A DNA stretch of 64,000 nucleotides from Comamonadaceae bacterium (GTDB lineage Bacteria > Pseudomonadota > Gammaproteobacteria > Burkholderiales > Burkholderiaceae_C), in NCBI GenBank assembly GCA_947447975.1, contig CANFLU010000006.1, positions 36,760-100,759 on the forward strand. Direction: 5' to 3'. Both the position numbers and the translations under genes were made by a program. Shown here piece after piece: positions 17,121-25,918 of the stretch (within the stretch, counting starts at the first letter, position 1; the number at the start of each line of letters is the position of its first letter). Under the pieces are notes generated by a model that searched no databases, was not told the DNA's origin, and worked only from the letters and a program-made list of their open reading frames with translations.

Positions 17121-19229
17121 TCAGGCCTGCTGGTTATCCGCACTCACGGTATGAATGACTTGGATCGACTGGTCATCTGGAATTTCGGCATAGGACAAGA
17201 CCACCAATTCGCTGACGCGGTGGCGTACGGCCTTGGCCAGCCAAGGCCGGATCGCCGGTGAGACGACCAGCACGGCAGCGTGGCCCAGGTCTTCCACATC
17301 CTTGGATCCCTGGCGCAAAGCACCAAACAAGCGCTCGGCCAGTCCAGGCTCCATGACCACATTTTGGTTTTGGCTTTGCTGTTGCAGCACGTTGTGCAGC
17401 AATTGCTCCAGTGAAGGATCCAGCGTCATCACCGAAAGCGTTTCTTTTTCGTCAAGCAGGTTTTGCACAATCATGCGGCCCAGACGTGGCCGCAATAATG
17501 CGGTCAATTGCTCTGGCTCTTGGGTGCGGCCGCTCACTTCGGACAGGGTTTCCACAATCGTGCGCATATCGCGTATCGAGACCGAGTCATTGAGCAAGCC
17601 TTGCAAAGTACGGGTGAGTACGCCCAACGACAATTTGGACGGCACCAAGTCTTCTACCAGCTTGGGCGACTTAGCAGTCAGCTTGTCCAGCAATTGCTGT
17701 ACTTCGTCGTGGCTGAGCAAATCGGCCGCGTTATCACGCAATACCTTGTTCAAATGGGTGGCCACAGCAGTGGCTGCATCGACCACGGTGTAGCCCAGGG
17801 CGCGCGCATGGTCACGCTGGGAGGGCTCGATCCATACCGCTTCCAAGCCGAAAGCTGGCTCGGTAGTGGGCGTTCCCTCTAAATTGCCATAGACCTGACC
17901 GGGGTTGATCGCCATTTCGCGTCCGACTTTGACCTTGCCGCGCCCACGCACCACGCCTTTGAGCACGATGTGGTAGCTGTCCGGGTCGATGCTCAGGGCA
18001 TCGCGGATACGCACCGGCTGGATCAAAAAGCCCAGTTCGGCAGACAATTTTTTGCGCACGCCTTTGACGCGCGTCATCAACTGGCCACCGGTCTCGGCAT
18101 TGACCAGTGGTATCAGGCCGTAGCCGATTTCCAGGCCCACCAGGTCCACCTGGTCCAGGTCTTCCCAATCCAGTTCTTTGGGCTGCTCGGCGGCGGCAAC
18201 AGCAGCGGCTTCTGCCACTTTTTCCGGTGAATCAGCGGCGGCATCGCGCCGCAACAACATCCAGCCCAAACCGGCACTACCGGCGGATAAGAAAATAAAC
18301 ACCAAATGGGGCATGCCCGGCACCATGCCCAGTACGGCCATGATGATGGAGGTGACAAACAAGGCCGTGGGGTTGCCCAACTGGGTAGAGGCCTGCTCGG
18401 TCATGGACTCGGTGGTCGTGACCCGCGTCACCACAATAGCAGTGGCCAAAGACAACAAAAGCGAAGGAATCTGGGCTACCAAGCCATCGCCGATGGTCAG
18501 CAGAGAGTAAATCTTTCCGGCTTCGCTCAGGGACAAACCATGCTGACCAATACCGATAGCCAAACCGCCGACCAAATTAATAATCAAAATCAAGAGGCCG
18601 GCCATGGCATCGCCGCTGACGAATTTAGAGGCACCGTCCATGGAGCCGAAAAAGTCCGACTCCTGGCCGAGTTCAGCGCGCCGCAGGCGGGCCGTGTCCT
18701 GATCAATCACACCAGCGTTCAGGTCTGCATCAATGGCCATTTGCTTGCCTGGCATCGCGTCCAGGGTAAAGCGGGCATTGACCTCGGAGACGCGTCCTGC
18801 GCCCTTGGTCACCACGAAGAAGTTCACGATCATTAGGATCGCAAAAATAATGAAACCGACCACGTAATTGCCACCAATCACGAACTCTCCAAAGGCGGCA
18901 ACGACTTTGCCAGCGGCCTCGTGGCCCTCGTGGCCATTGACCAAAATCACCCGTGTCGACGCCACGTTAAGCGCCAGGCGCAGCATGGTGGCAAACAACA
19001 GCACCGAGGGAAAGGATGAAAATTCCAGCGGCTTGCGCACTTTGATAGCGATCATGATGATCAGCAGCGCAGACGCAATATTGAAGGTAAACAGCACGTC
19101 CAGCACCATGGGGTGCAGGGGGATGACCAACATGCCCATGATCAACAAAACCAGGGCCGGGATGCTCAGGTCATTGAAGTTGAACTTGGACAAATTTTGT
19201 CGGATTGTCGACAGGGTCAGCGTGCTCAT
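17121..19229 (-). CDS. flhA: Flagellar type III export gate protein FlhA
   Basis: Export-gate ring subunit forming the nonameric cytoplasmic platform for chaperone-substrate complexes. The 702 residues match the family: about eight N-terminal membrane helices, the FHIPEP-like conserved loop (NARFTLDAMPGKQMAIDAD), and a large cytoplasmic domain with YGLIPLV and LVEDLVPSKLSLGVLTRTL. A well-formed sigma-54 promoter lies 75-90 bp upstream, so flhA probably heads the flhA-flhF-flhG-fliA unit as an early gene. Confidence 0.98.
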   Translation of the reverse strand: MSTLTLSTIRQNLSKFNFNDLSIPALVLLIMGMLVIPLHPMVLDVLFTFNIASALLIIMIAIKVRKPLEFSSFPSVLLFATMLRLALNVASTRVILVNGHEGHEAAGKVVAAFGEFVIGGNYVVGFIIFAILMIVNFFVVTKGAGRVSEVNARFTLDAMPGKQMAIDADLNAGVIDQDTARLRRAELGQESDFFGSMDGASKFVSGDAMAGLLILIINLVGGLAIGIGQHGLSLSEAGKIYSLLTIGDGLVAQIPSLLLSLATAIVVTRVTTTESMTEQASTQLGNPTALFVTSIIMAVLGMVPGMPHLVFIFLSAGSAGLGWMLLRRDAAADSPEKVAEAAAVAAAEQPKELDWEDLDQVDLVGLEIGYGLIPLVNAETGGQLMTRVKGVRKKLSAELGFLIQPVRIRDALSIDPDSYHIVLKGVVRGRGKVKVGREMAINPGQVYGNLEGTPTTEPAFGLEAVWIEPSQRDHARALGYTVVDAATAVATHLNKVLRDNAADLLSHDEVQQLLDKLTAKSPKLVEDLVPSKLSLGVLTRTLQGLLNDSVSIRDMRTIVETLSEVSGRTQEPEQLTALLRPRLGRMIVQNLLDEKETLSVMTLDPSLEQLLHNVLQQQSQNQNVVMEPGLAERLFGALRQGSKDVEDLGHAAVLVVSPAIRPWLAKAVRHRVSELVVLSYAEIPDDQSIQVIHTVSADNQQA

Positions 19230-19303
19230 AGTCAGTATTGGGTAGAAATCGGCAGGTTAAAGTAGTGTGCAGGCTTGGGTTTTAGCGGGTGTCAAGGTCT
19301 TGA

Positions 19304-19319
19304 AGCAAGCTTTATGCCA
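19304..19319 (-). promoter_or_regulatory. Sigma-54 promoter of flhA
   Basis: Minus strand TGGCATAAAGCTTGCT: -24 GG and -12 GC are 10 nt apart as required. It lies 75 bp before flhA and points to FleQ-type enhancer control of flhA-flhF-flhG-fliA. Confidence 0.85.
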
Positions 19320-19435
19320 CGAGCTTTGACTGCCTGATCCCAAACTGGCATGGCGGCAAACCCTTACCAGTCACGTTTCTTGCGTTACACATGGCATTGC
19401 CACATCTAGTGGCTCGCTCAAGGATGGAAATTTCC

Positions 19436-21658
19436 ATGGACCCAACGACGAATTTTTTGACCGCTCCGACCCCGTCTACGAGGGGAAATGATGGTTTAGC
19501 CGGCTCTGGCACGGGTGACATCAGCCCTTCAGGGGCCCAATTTGCGGGGGTGCTCAATGGGCAAATGCTCAAGCTCGAACGGCAAGCCCTTGCCCCATCG
19601 GCCAGCGAATCCGTCGATTTGCAGGTCTTGCGCCTTGGCAATAAGCTCAATGTCATCACGACCGACGCCCCCTTGCCCGACCTAGCCAGCTTGGCTGATT
19701 TCGCGCGGGCCCAGGGTTTGGGCGAATCGGCGGTACAAGCGCTTTTTGGCGTAAGCGGCATGGGCAGCCCAGCGCTCAAGGGGCTTGCGTCCCCGGAACT
19801 CGCCGATACCGGAAGTCCCCAAGCCGCCATGGCGCTGGCCCAGGCCAGTTCCAAAGACCTGTTACAAATAGGCGCTTCGCCAGAGGCCATTGGGGCGATC
19901 GCCGGTCAAAACTGGTTGAACTTGCGCGCGCAAAATGCTGCAGCGGCGGCCATTAGCATCAGCGCTGAATCGCTCGCGAGGCAGGCTGCGGATTTGCAAT
20001 CCGCCGCCACGGCCGCCAGCGCGCCGCAACTGGCTGTGACAGCCGTGTCTGCTACCGGTTTGGACGCCTTGCAAGCCTCGACCGTGCCGCCGGTGGACGC
20101 GCCCCTTGCGATAAATCCCTTGCTAGAGGCGCAAGCGGCCCCCATCGCTCCGCTGGCCACATCCTCTGCGCTGAGCGCCTTGCTGGCGGGACAAAGGGCT
20201 GACCCCGCCAGCGCCAAAACGGCCGCCGAACGCGGGCCGCTAGCCGTCCGACCCCATCTACAGGCAGACCAGGATGCGGCAGCCGTACTGGCCGCTGCGG
20301 TGCAGGCAGGCCTAGGCTTGGTGCCCCTGCAGCAGACCGCGGACTTGGATGCTTCACGCGTGACGGTGACCAGCCTGTCCATTGAAAAGCCCACGAGCGC
20401 GGGAGAAGTCGACGTGGTCGAAACTGGTGCCCTGGCCCTGGCAGCGGCTAAAGCACTGATCCCAACCAACGCGCCGCTGCGCACCAGCGGCGTCGAAGCC
20501 GAACTGCGGCTGCCCGAACAAACCGCAGGCGACCTGCAAATCCGCTTGGTGCCGCCAGACCAGGCCATTACCCAGCGCCTGGCACAGATGGCGGGCAAAT
20601 CCAAGTCCATCAACTGGTCTGCGCTGCTAGCAGGCCAAAAAGTGTCCGACACACTTGCGGGCCTGGCGCAAAGCCCCTCGCCCGCACTCGATGACGCACA
20701 AGCCAAACTGGTCGCGCAAATGCAAGCCAATGGCCAACTACCGGCCTCCGATGACCCAGCCCGCAATGCCCTGCTGGCCAAATTGCAAGTCCAGGCCGCA
20801 AGCGGCGGCACAAGCCCTGCCGGCTTGGGCTTGGCCCCGGGCACCCAAGCGCCGAATCTGGCACCCAATACACAGCCGCTTACCGGTGCAGCCCTTGCCG
20901 CTAGCCAAAACGCAGCGCAAGCGACTGTCACAGGAAACGAAAAGTTACTGGCAAGCCAAAGCGCCCTAGCCGTGCAAGCGGCCGGTAGTGCGCCGACACT
21001 AACGCCAGCACGCACCAGCAGCCTGTGGGAAAGCGTGCGCATAGAGGTGCCCTCCGGGCTGCTCTTGGAGGCCCTGGAAGAACATCAGGCACAAGAATCG
21101 GATGCCGAGCCCACCTTGCCTGGCGGCGCCGGCGCCGAGAGCCGCCCTAGCGTTAACCTCGCCCCAAGCCAAGGCGCCGAAAAAGCGCAAGCGGCCACAC
21201 CGCAAGCCCTGGCCGAGCAGCGCGCTGCCCAGTACCAACAGGTGGCCGACCAACTGGGCGAGGCCATGGCCCGGCGCCTGATGGCCCAAATCGAGCGTGG
21301 TCAATGGAAGATGCAATTGCGCATGCAACCGGCTGCCCTGGGTCGCATCGACGTCGAGTTGGATATGCACGCAAAAGGCCTGGATGCCACGTTTACTTCG
21401 GATAACGCGGTCACCCGCGAATTGATGGCCCAAGGCTCTGCGCGTTTGCGCGACACACTGACACAAACTGGCACAACAGTTGCTTCAGTGGTAGTGAATG
21501 GGGATTCAGGCCGTCAATCCGGCGGAAATTCGACACCCGGACAAAAATTCAAGAGCGGGCAAAACGCCGATAACAAGAAAGCCGCTGCCCAAGCGCAAGT
21601 CCAGACGGCCGCTCCGGCGCCGGCTGCGCAGGGCGATGGTCTGAATCTATTGGCGTAA
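19436..21658 (+). CDS. fliK: Flagellar hook-length control protein FliK
   Basis: Secreted molecular ruler that stops hook growth and switches FlhB specificity. The 740 residues are mostly Ala/Gln/Leu-rich, extended sequence as in other FliK proteins. The conserved C-terminal domain is visible as QWKMQLRMQPAALGRIDVEL and ARLRDTLTQTG. ATG 19436 is preferred because an AGGA lies 9-12 nt upstream. It is long for FliK (usually 400-500), which fits the enlarged hook protein below only loosely. A second FliK-like gene occurs at 41151. Confidence 0.93.
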   Translation: MDPTTNFLTAPTPSTRGNDGLAGSGTGDISPSGAQFAGVLNGQMLKLERQALAPSASESVDLQVLRLGNKLNVITTDAPLPDLASLADFARAQGLGESAVQALFGVSGMGSPALKGLASPELADTGSPQAAMALAQASSKDLLQIGASPEAIGAIAGQNWLNLRAQNAAAAAISISAESLARQAADLQSAATAASAPQLAVTAVSATGLDALQASTVPPVDAPLAINPLLEAQAAPIAPLATSSALSALLAGQRADPASAKTAAERGPLAVRPHLQADQDAAAVLAAAVQAGLGLVPLQQTADLDASRVTVTSLSIEKPTSAGEVDVVETGALALAAAKALIPTNAPLRTSGVEAELRLPEQTAGDLQIRLVPPDQAITQRLAQMAGKSKSINWSALLAGQKVSDTLAGLAQSPSPALDDAQAKLVAQMQANGQLPASDDPARNALLAKLQVQAASGGTSPAGLGLAPGTQAPNLAPNTQPLTGAALAASQNAAQATVTGNEKLLASQSALAVQAAGSAPTLTPARTSSLWESVRIEVPSGLLLEALEEHQAQESDAEPTLPGGAGAESRPSVNLAPSQGAEKAQAATPQALAEQRAAQYQQVADQLGEAMARRLMAQIERGQWKMQLRMQPAALGRIDVELDMHAKGLDATFTSDNAVTRELMAQGSARLRDTLTQTGTTVASVVVNGDSGRQSGGNSTPGQKFKSGQNADNKKAAAQAQVQTAAPAPAAQGDGLNLLA

Positions 21659-21709
21659 GGCCGGCCCGAAAACGATTGCAATTGAAGAACCCAGATTGAG
21701 AGGTAACTT

Positions 21710-22426
21710 ATGGCAGACGCAGCACCAGCAGCAGAACCGGAAGCGGAAGGCGAAGCCAAGCCGAAGAAGCCAATCGCACTGATTATTGGCGTAGTGGTAG
21801 GCATCATTGTGCTCATCGCCGGTACGGTGGTAGGCACGCTCTTGCTCGCCAAGCAAACCGGATTTTTTGCGCCTCCTCCTAACCCCGAGGCCATGCTGGA
21901 AGGCGAAGGCGGCGATGGCCATGGTGAAAAAGCGGCCGACGGCCACGGTGCACCAGCGGCCGACGGCCACGGCGAGAAAAAAGCCGACGCCCATGGCGCG
22001 CCTGCTGACGCCCACGGGGGTGGTGGTGGTCATGGTGACAAAAAAGGCGACGCCAAAGATGCCGGCGGCCCGCCCAAGTTGAATAAAAAATCACCGGACA
22101 GCCCGCGCTTTGAATACACCTATTTCCAATTGGAACGCGAATTTTTGGTCAACCTCAGCGGATCGAAAAAAGTGATGTCGGTGCAAATCGCCTTGATGAC
22201 CCGTTACGACGAGCGCGTGATCGAAAATGTGAAGAAGCATGAGTTTGCACTGCGCTCGGCCATCATGGACGCCATGCGTATGACGACCGAGGCAGACCTG
22301 GCCAAGCCCGACTTCCGCAAGGACTTGGCCAAGAAGGTCGCCGACGTGATGAATACATTGCTGGAAAAATATGAGGACTTCGGCGGCGTCGAAGAAATCA
22401 ATTTCACCAACTTTATCGTCCAGTAA
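21710..22426 (+). CDS. fliL: Flagellar basal-body protein FliL, with His-rich linker
   Basis: Stator-associated membrane protein that supports torque. The 238 residues have one membrane helix (about 21-47) and a C-terminal FliL domain (about 133-238) with FEYTYFQLEREFLVNL and EEINFTNFIVQ. Between them lies an inserted linker (about 65-115) made of 6-8-residue units each carrying one His (71, 79, 87, 95, 102, 108). Typical FliL is about 150-180 residues, so this linker explains the excess. First gene after fliK in the fliLMNOPQR-flhB run. Confidence 0.95.
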   Translation: MADAAPAAEPEAEGEAKPKKPIALIIGVVVGIIVLIAGTVVGTLLLAKQTGFFAPPPNPEAMLEGEGGDGHGEKAADGHGAPAADGHGEKKADAHGAPADAHGGGGGHGDKKGDAKDAGGPPKLNKKSPDSPRFEYTYFQLEREFLVNLSGSKKVMSVQIALMTRYDERVIENVKKHEFALRSAIMDAMRMTTEADLAKPDFRKDLAKKVADVMNTLLEKYEDFGGVEEINFTNFIVQ

Positions 22427-22458
22427 ATACCGACCCCACCGATAACGCGCTTTGCACT

Positions 22459-23451
22459 ATGGCCGATAACCTGCTTTCCGCTGATGAACTCTCGGCCTTG
22501 GCCGAAGGGGTGAATGACGGCTCGATCGCGGTAGATACCGGCTTTAATACGGCGGCCCGCGTGAAAAAGCACGACCTGGCCAGCGAAGATAGCAGCCTGG
22601 GCGTCAATGTTGGCTCGATTGACATGATTAATGAGCGTTTTATTCGCTTGTTCCGTCCTCAATTGATGGATGTATTGCGCACTAGCCCCCGCATCAACCC
22701 CACCAAAGTACAGATCGTCAAGTTCGGCGACTATGTGAAGGAATTGCGCGCTCCCTTGTCGGTCAATGTCATCCGCATGAACCCGCTGCGCGGCTTCACG
22801 CTCATGGTGATGGATCCCACCATTGTGTTTAGCTCTTTAGACAGTTTTTTTGGTGGCTTTGGCAAAGGCACTTTAGGGCAACTTTCACCCGGACGCCTAT
22901 TCACTCCGATGGAAACGCGCATCATCAATATGATTTTGGACGTGACCTTTCGCAACCTCAAAGAAGCCTGGAGTCCACTGATGCCAGTGGACTTCGAGTT
23001 TGTCAGCTCCGAGATCAACCCGCAATTTGCGCAGATCGCCGACGAAAACGATTTGGTGATTTTGAGCCGTTTTGAGACGGAGACCGCAACCCAGAACGTG
23101 GGCTTTTTTGACATCGTTCATCCCTACACCTCGCTCAAACCGGTACGTGAACTCTTGCGCAGCCGGGTGCAGTCGGGCGACGGTAACGAGGACTCTGACC
23201 GCCAATGGCGTGGCGAACTGGAAGACGCCGTGGGCGGCTCCTGCATGGAAGCGCGCGTGGTGCTGGGCTATATCAACTCCACCCTGCGCGTGGTCGAGTC
23301 CATGCAAGCGGGCGATATTTTGTATTTCAAGAAGCCCGAGTTTGCGGTACTTGAAGCCAATGAAATTCCGGCCTTTGAGGTGCATGTGGGCACGCTGGGC
23401 GCCCAGGTGGCCGTTCAGGTTGAACGTGCCGTTGTCCCAGGCAAATCCTAA
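22459..23451 (+). CDS. fliM: Flagellar motor switch protein FliM
   Basis: C-ring switch component that binds phospho-CheY. The 330 residues include the N-terminal CheY-binding peptide as LLSADELSALAEG, the middle CheC-like domain (GGFGKGTLGQLSPGRLFTPMETRIINMILD) and the C-terminal SpoA domain. It is 32 nt after fliL and 18 nt before fliN. Confidence 0.98.
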   Translation: MADNLLSADELSALAEGVNDGSIAVDTGFNTAARVKKHDLASEDSSLGVNVGSIDMINERFIRLFRPQLMDVLRTSPRINPTKVQIVKFGDYVKELRAPLSVNVIRMNPLRGFTLMVMDPTIVFSSLDSFFGGFGKGTLGQLSPGRLFTPMETRIINMILDVTFRNLKEAWSPLMPVDFEFVSSEINPQFAQIADENDLVILSRFETETATQNVGFFDIVHPYTSLKPVRELLRSRVQSGDGNEDSDRQWRGELEDAVGGSCMEARVVLGYINSTLRVVESMQAGDILYFKKPEFAVLEANEIPAFEVHVGTLGAQVAVQVERAVVPGKS

Positions 23452-23469
23452 CGATTGAGGAAACATCCT

Positions 23470-23778
23470 ATGACCGAAGCACTGACCGACGAAAGCGCCG
23501 CCAGCCACGACGCAGAAAACCAGATCAACCCCGAAGTTCTGCAAAATATCAGCGTCACGCTGAGCATTGAAGTGGGCCGCGCGATGATCAAAATCAAAGA
23601 CCTGATGCGCTTGACACAAGGCAGCGTGGTCGAACTCGATCGCATTGCCGGCGAGCCGTTGGATCTCCTCATTAACAACACCGTAGTCGCACAAGGCGAA
23701 GTGGTGCTGGTCAACGAACGCTATGGCATACGCCTGACGCGCGTGGTACCGGCATCCGAGCGGATGAAGAATCTGTAG
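23470..23778 (+). CDS. fliN: Flagellar motor switch protein FliN
   Basis: C-ring component, also docking the export apparatus. The 102 residues have an acidic N-terminus and a SpoA domain (VTLSIEVGRAMIKIKDLMRL, GSVVELDRIAGEPLDLL, VVLVNERYGIRLT). ATG 23470 follows GAGGAAA by about 7 nt and is preferred to the upstream start at 23455. Confidence 0.97.
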   Translation: MTEALTDESAASHDAENQINPEVLQNISVTLSIEVGRAMIKIKDLMRLTQGSVVELDRIAGEPLDLLINNTVVAQGEVVLVNERYGIRLTRVVPASERMKNL

Positions 23779-23785
23779 GCGTAGC

Positions 23786-24088
23786 ATGGGCACGGCCGGC
23801 GCGAGCGGAGTCGATTGGCTACGGGTCAGCGGCAGCTTTGTATTGGTATTGCTGCTCTTGGGCGGCATGCTGTGGCTATTGCGTCGCATGAAAGACATGC
23901 AGGTGCGCCATAAGGGCCCGGCCTTACTGGAACTGCGCGAAACCATTCATGTCGGACCCCGCCAAAAAGTCGCACTGCTGCGCGTCGGCGACAAACACGT
24001 ACTCGTGGGTATCGGCCCGCAACAACTAGTGGCCTTGGGTGAAGTTGAACCCTTTGGCAGCACGCAAGGAACGCTCAGTGAAAGCTAA
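23786..24088 (+). CDS. fliO: Flagellar export protein FliO
   Basis: Small membrane protein that assists assembly of the FliPQR gate. The 100 residues have one membrane helix (about 15-35) followed by a short domain with VGPRQKVALLRVGDKHVLVGI, the standard FliO motif. It is placed between fliN and fliP, with its 3' end overlapping fliP by 11 nt. Confidence 0.9.
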   Translation: MGTAGASGVDWLRVSGSFVLVLLLLGGMLWLLRRMKDMQVRHKGPALLELRETIHVGPRQKVALLRVGDKHVLVGIGPQQLVALGEVEPFGSTQGTLSES

Positions 24089-24821
24089 ATACGGCGCCAG
24101 CCTTCTGCTGCTGCTCTTGCTGGCAGTGCCTGCCTATTCTTGGGCGCAAGGCATCCCCATGGTCAACGTGACCGGCACCGGCAAAGACACGCAGTACAGC
24201 TTGTCCTTGCAATTGCTGGCACTGATGACGGTGCTGACGCTGCTGCCCTCGCTGCTGCTGATGATGACCTCGTTTGTGCGCATCATCATCGTCATGTCTA
24301 TTTTGCGCCAGGCCCTGGGAACCGGCCAGACGCCGCCCAATAACGTGCTCGTAGGCATATCCCTGTTTCTCACCTTATTCATCATGGCACCGACGTTGGA
24401 GGCGGTTTACCAGAACGCCGCTGTGCCCTATATGGAGCAGGGTATGAAATTCGACAAAGCGCTGGCCGCCGCCGAAGCGCCTATGCGCAGCTTTATGACC
24501 AAGCAAACGCGCGAAGACGATATTGGCATGTTCATGCAAATGGCCCGCAACAAGGATGTGGCCAGTGCCGATGCCGTGCCCTTCACGACGCTGGTACCCG
24601 CCTTTATTACCTCCGAGCTGAAAAGCGCTTTCACCATCGGTTTCTTGATTTACATCCCCTTTGTGGTGATCGACTTGATTGTGGCCAGCGTACTGATGTC
24701 CATGGGTATGGCGATGTTGTCCCCCATGATGATTTCTATGCCCTTCAAATTGATGTTGTTTGTGCTGGTAGATGGTTGGAGCCTGATCATGGGTTCGCTG
24801 GCTGCCAGCTTTGTGACCTAA
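24078..24821 (+). CDS. fliP: Flagellar export gate protein FliP
   Basis: Core subunit of the type III export gate. In the 247 residues a cleavable signal peptide (about 1-21, ending in SWAQ) is followed by family segments SLQLLALMTVLTLLPSLLLM, RQALGTGQTPPNN and PMMISMPFKLMLFVLVDGW. GTG 24078 is preferred because AAGGAA lies 7-9 nt upstream and the signal sequence starts just there; this gives an 11-nt overlap with fliO. A further upstream start at 24039 would lie deep inside fliO. Confidence 0.96.
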   Translation: MKAKYGASLLLLLLLAVPAYSWAQGIPMVNVTGTGKDTQYSLSLQLLALMTVLTLLPSLLLMMTSFVRIIIVMSILRQALGTGQTPPNNVLVGISLFLTLFIMAPTLEAVYQNAAVPYMEQGMKFDKALAAAEAPMRSFMTKQTREDDIGMFMQMARNKDVASADAVPFTTLVPAFITSELKSAFTIGFLIYIPFVVIDLIVASVLMSMGMAMLSPMMISMPFKLMLFVLVDGWSLIMGSLAASFVT

Positions 24822-24841
24822 ATTGCAACTGGAGAAAAAAC

Positions 24842-25111
24842 ATGGATATCGCAGCCGTTGTAGATTTAGGCCACGAGGCACTTTGGATGGTAGTGCTTAT
24901 TTCTGCACCCCTGTTAGGCGTCTCGCTCGCCGTAGGCTTGGTCATTGGCATCATCCAGGCGGCGACGTCGATTAATGAGCAGACACTGAGCTTCATACCT
25001 AAGCTGGCGGCCCTGGCCATCACGCTGGCGCTGGTCGGCAGTTGGCAACTTGCCACCTTGGTGGACTACACACGCAGCCTGTTTCAACGTATTCCCACGC
25101 TGTTCGCCTGA
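24842..25111 (+). CDS. fliQ: Flagellar export gate protein FliQ
   Basis: 89-residue subunit with two membrane helices and the central ATSINEQTLSFIPK motif found in all FliQ. The start ATG follows GGAGAAAA closely. Twenty nt after fliP. Confidence 0.97.
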   Translation: MDIAAVVDLGHEALWMVVLISAPLLGVSLAVGLVIGIIQAATSINEQTLSFIPKLAALAITLALVGSWQLATLVDYTRSLFQRIPTLFA

Positions 25112-25138
25112 GCGCTGCACCAGGGGACCTTGCGCACC

Positions 25139-25915
25139 ATGAACCTGCTGGCCGCCGACATCATTGAAAGGTTTTATACCTTTTTATGGCCTATGCTGCG
25201 CATTTCTGCGCTGCTGTTGTCGGCGCCGATTTTTTCTCTGCGCGCATTGAACACCCGTATGCGCGTGCTGCTGGGTGTGGCACTGACCTGGATGGTCTAC
25301 CCGCTGTTTGACTGGCCAACCATCGACCCGGTCTCACCTGCAGGGCTGGTGGAGGTTTTTAACCAAGTTTCCATCGGCCTGGTTATGGGCTTGTCACTAC
25401 AAGTGATTACCGCCGCTATTTTGTTGGCAGGACAGTCCATCTCTACCGCCGTGGGCTTGTCCATGGCCATGTTGATGGACCCCAACTTGGGTAATGTACC
25501 GGTGATCGCGCAGTTCGTACTGATTCTGTCCACACTGATTTTTGTCGGTCTGGGCGGACACACCATGCTGCTGGCATTGGTCGTGGATAGCTTTAGCAGC
25601 TTACCCATTGGTAAAGGACTGCTCACTGCCACCGCCTGGGCGCATTTTGTGAAATGGAGCTCCATGATATTTTTGGGTGCAGTGCTGATGGCCTTGCCCA
25701 TCATGGTGACCATGTTGTTTATCAACATCGGCCTGGGCGTGGCCACGCGCGCGGCGCCCAGCCTGAACCTTTTCTCCCTCGGCCTACCTGTGATGATCGT
25801 GGCTGGCTTTGCCGTCATGATGGTCGCGCTGCCTAGCATGGGCGCACGCATTGAGTGGCTCTGGCTGCAGGGCTTTATGGAAATACGGGGCCAGATCAGC
25901 CCTGCCGGAGGCTAA
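25139..25915 (+). CDS. fliR: Flagellar export gate protein FliR
   Basis: 258-residue gate subunit with about six membrane helices; segments RISALLLSAPIF near the start and NIGLGVATRAAPSLNLFSLG near the end are typical. ATG 25139 is chosen over the TTG at 25130. It is followed by flhB after 3 nt, so the two are co-translated. Confidence 0.97.
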   Translation: MNLLAADIIERFYTFLWPMLRISALLLSAPIFSLRALNTRMRVLLGVALTWMVYPLFDWPTIDPVSPAGLVEVFNQVSIGLVMGLSLQVITAAILLAGQSISTAVGLSMAMLMDPNLGNVPVIAQFVLILSTLIFVGLGGHTMLLALVVDSFSSLPIGKGLLTATAWAHFVKWSSMIFLGAVLMALPIMVTMLFINIGLGVATRAAPSLNLFSLGLPVMIVAGFAVMMVALPSMGARIEWLWLQGFMEIRGQISPAGG

Positions 25916-25918
25916 GCC

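Noticed and set aside
19346..19360. TGGCATGGCGGCAAA as sigma-54 promoter of fliK
   Set aside because: The GG-GC distance is 7 nt instead of 10.
19906..21042. A 378-codon frame antisense to fliK
   Set aside because: Composition follows the Ala/Gln-rich fliK sequence in reverse; there is no domain, and fliK has a recognisable C-terminal domain.
22897..23946. A 349-codon minus-strand frame over fliM-fliN
   Set aside because: It crosses three well-supported flagellar genes and has no motif or plausible ribosome site.
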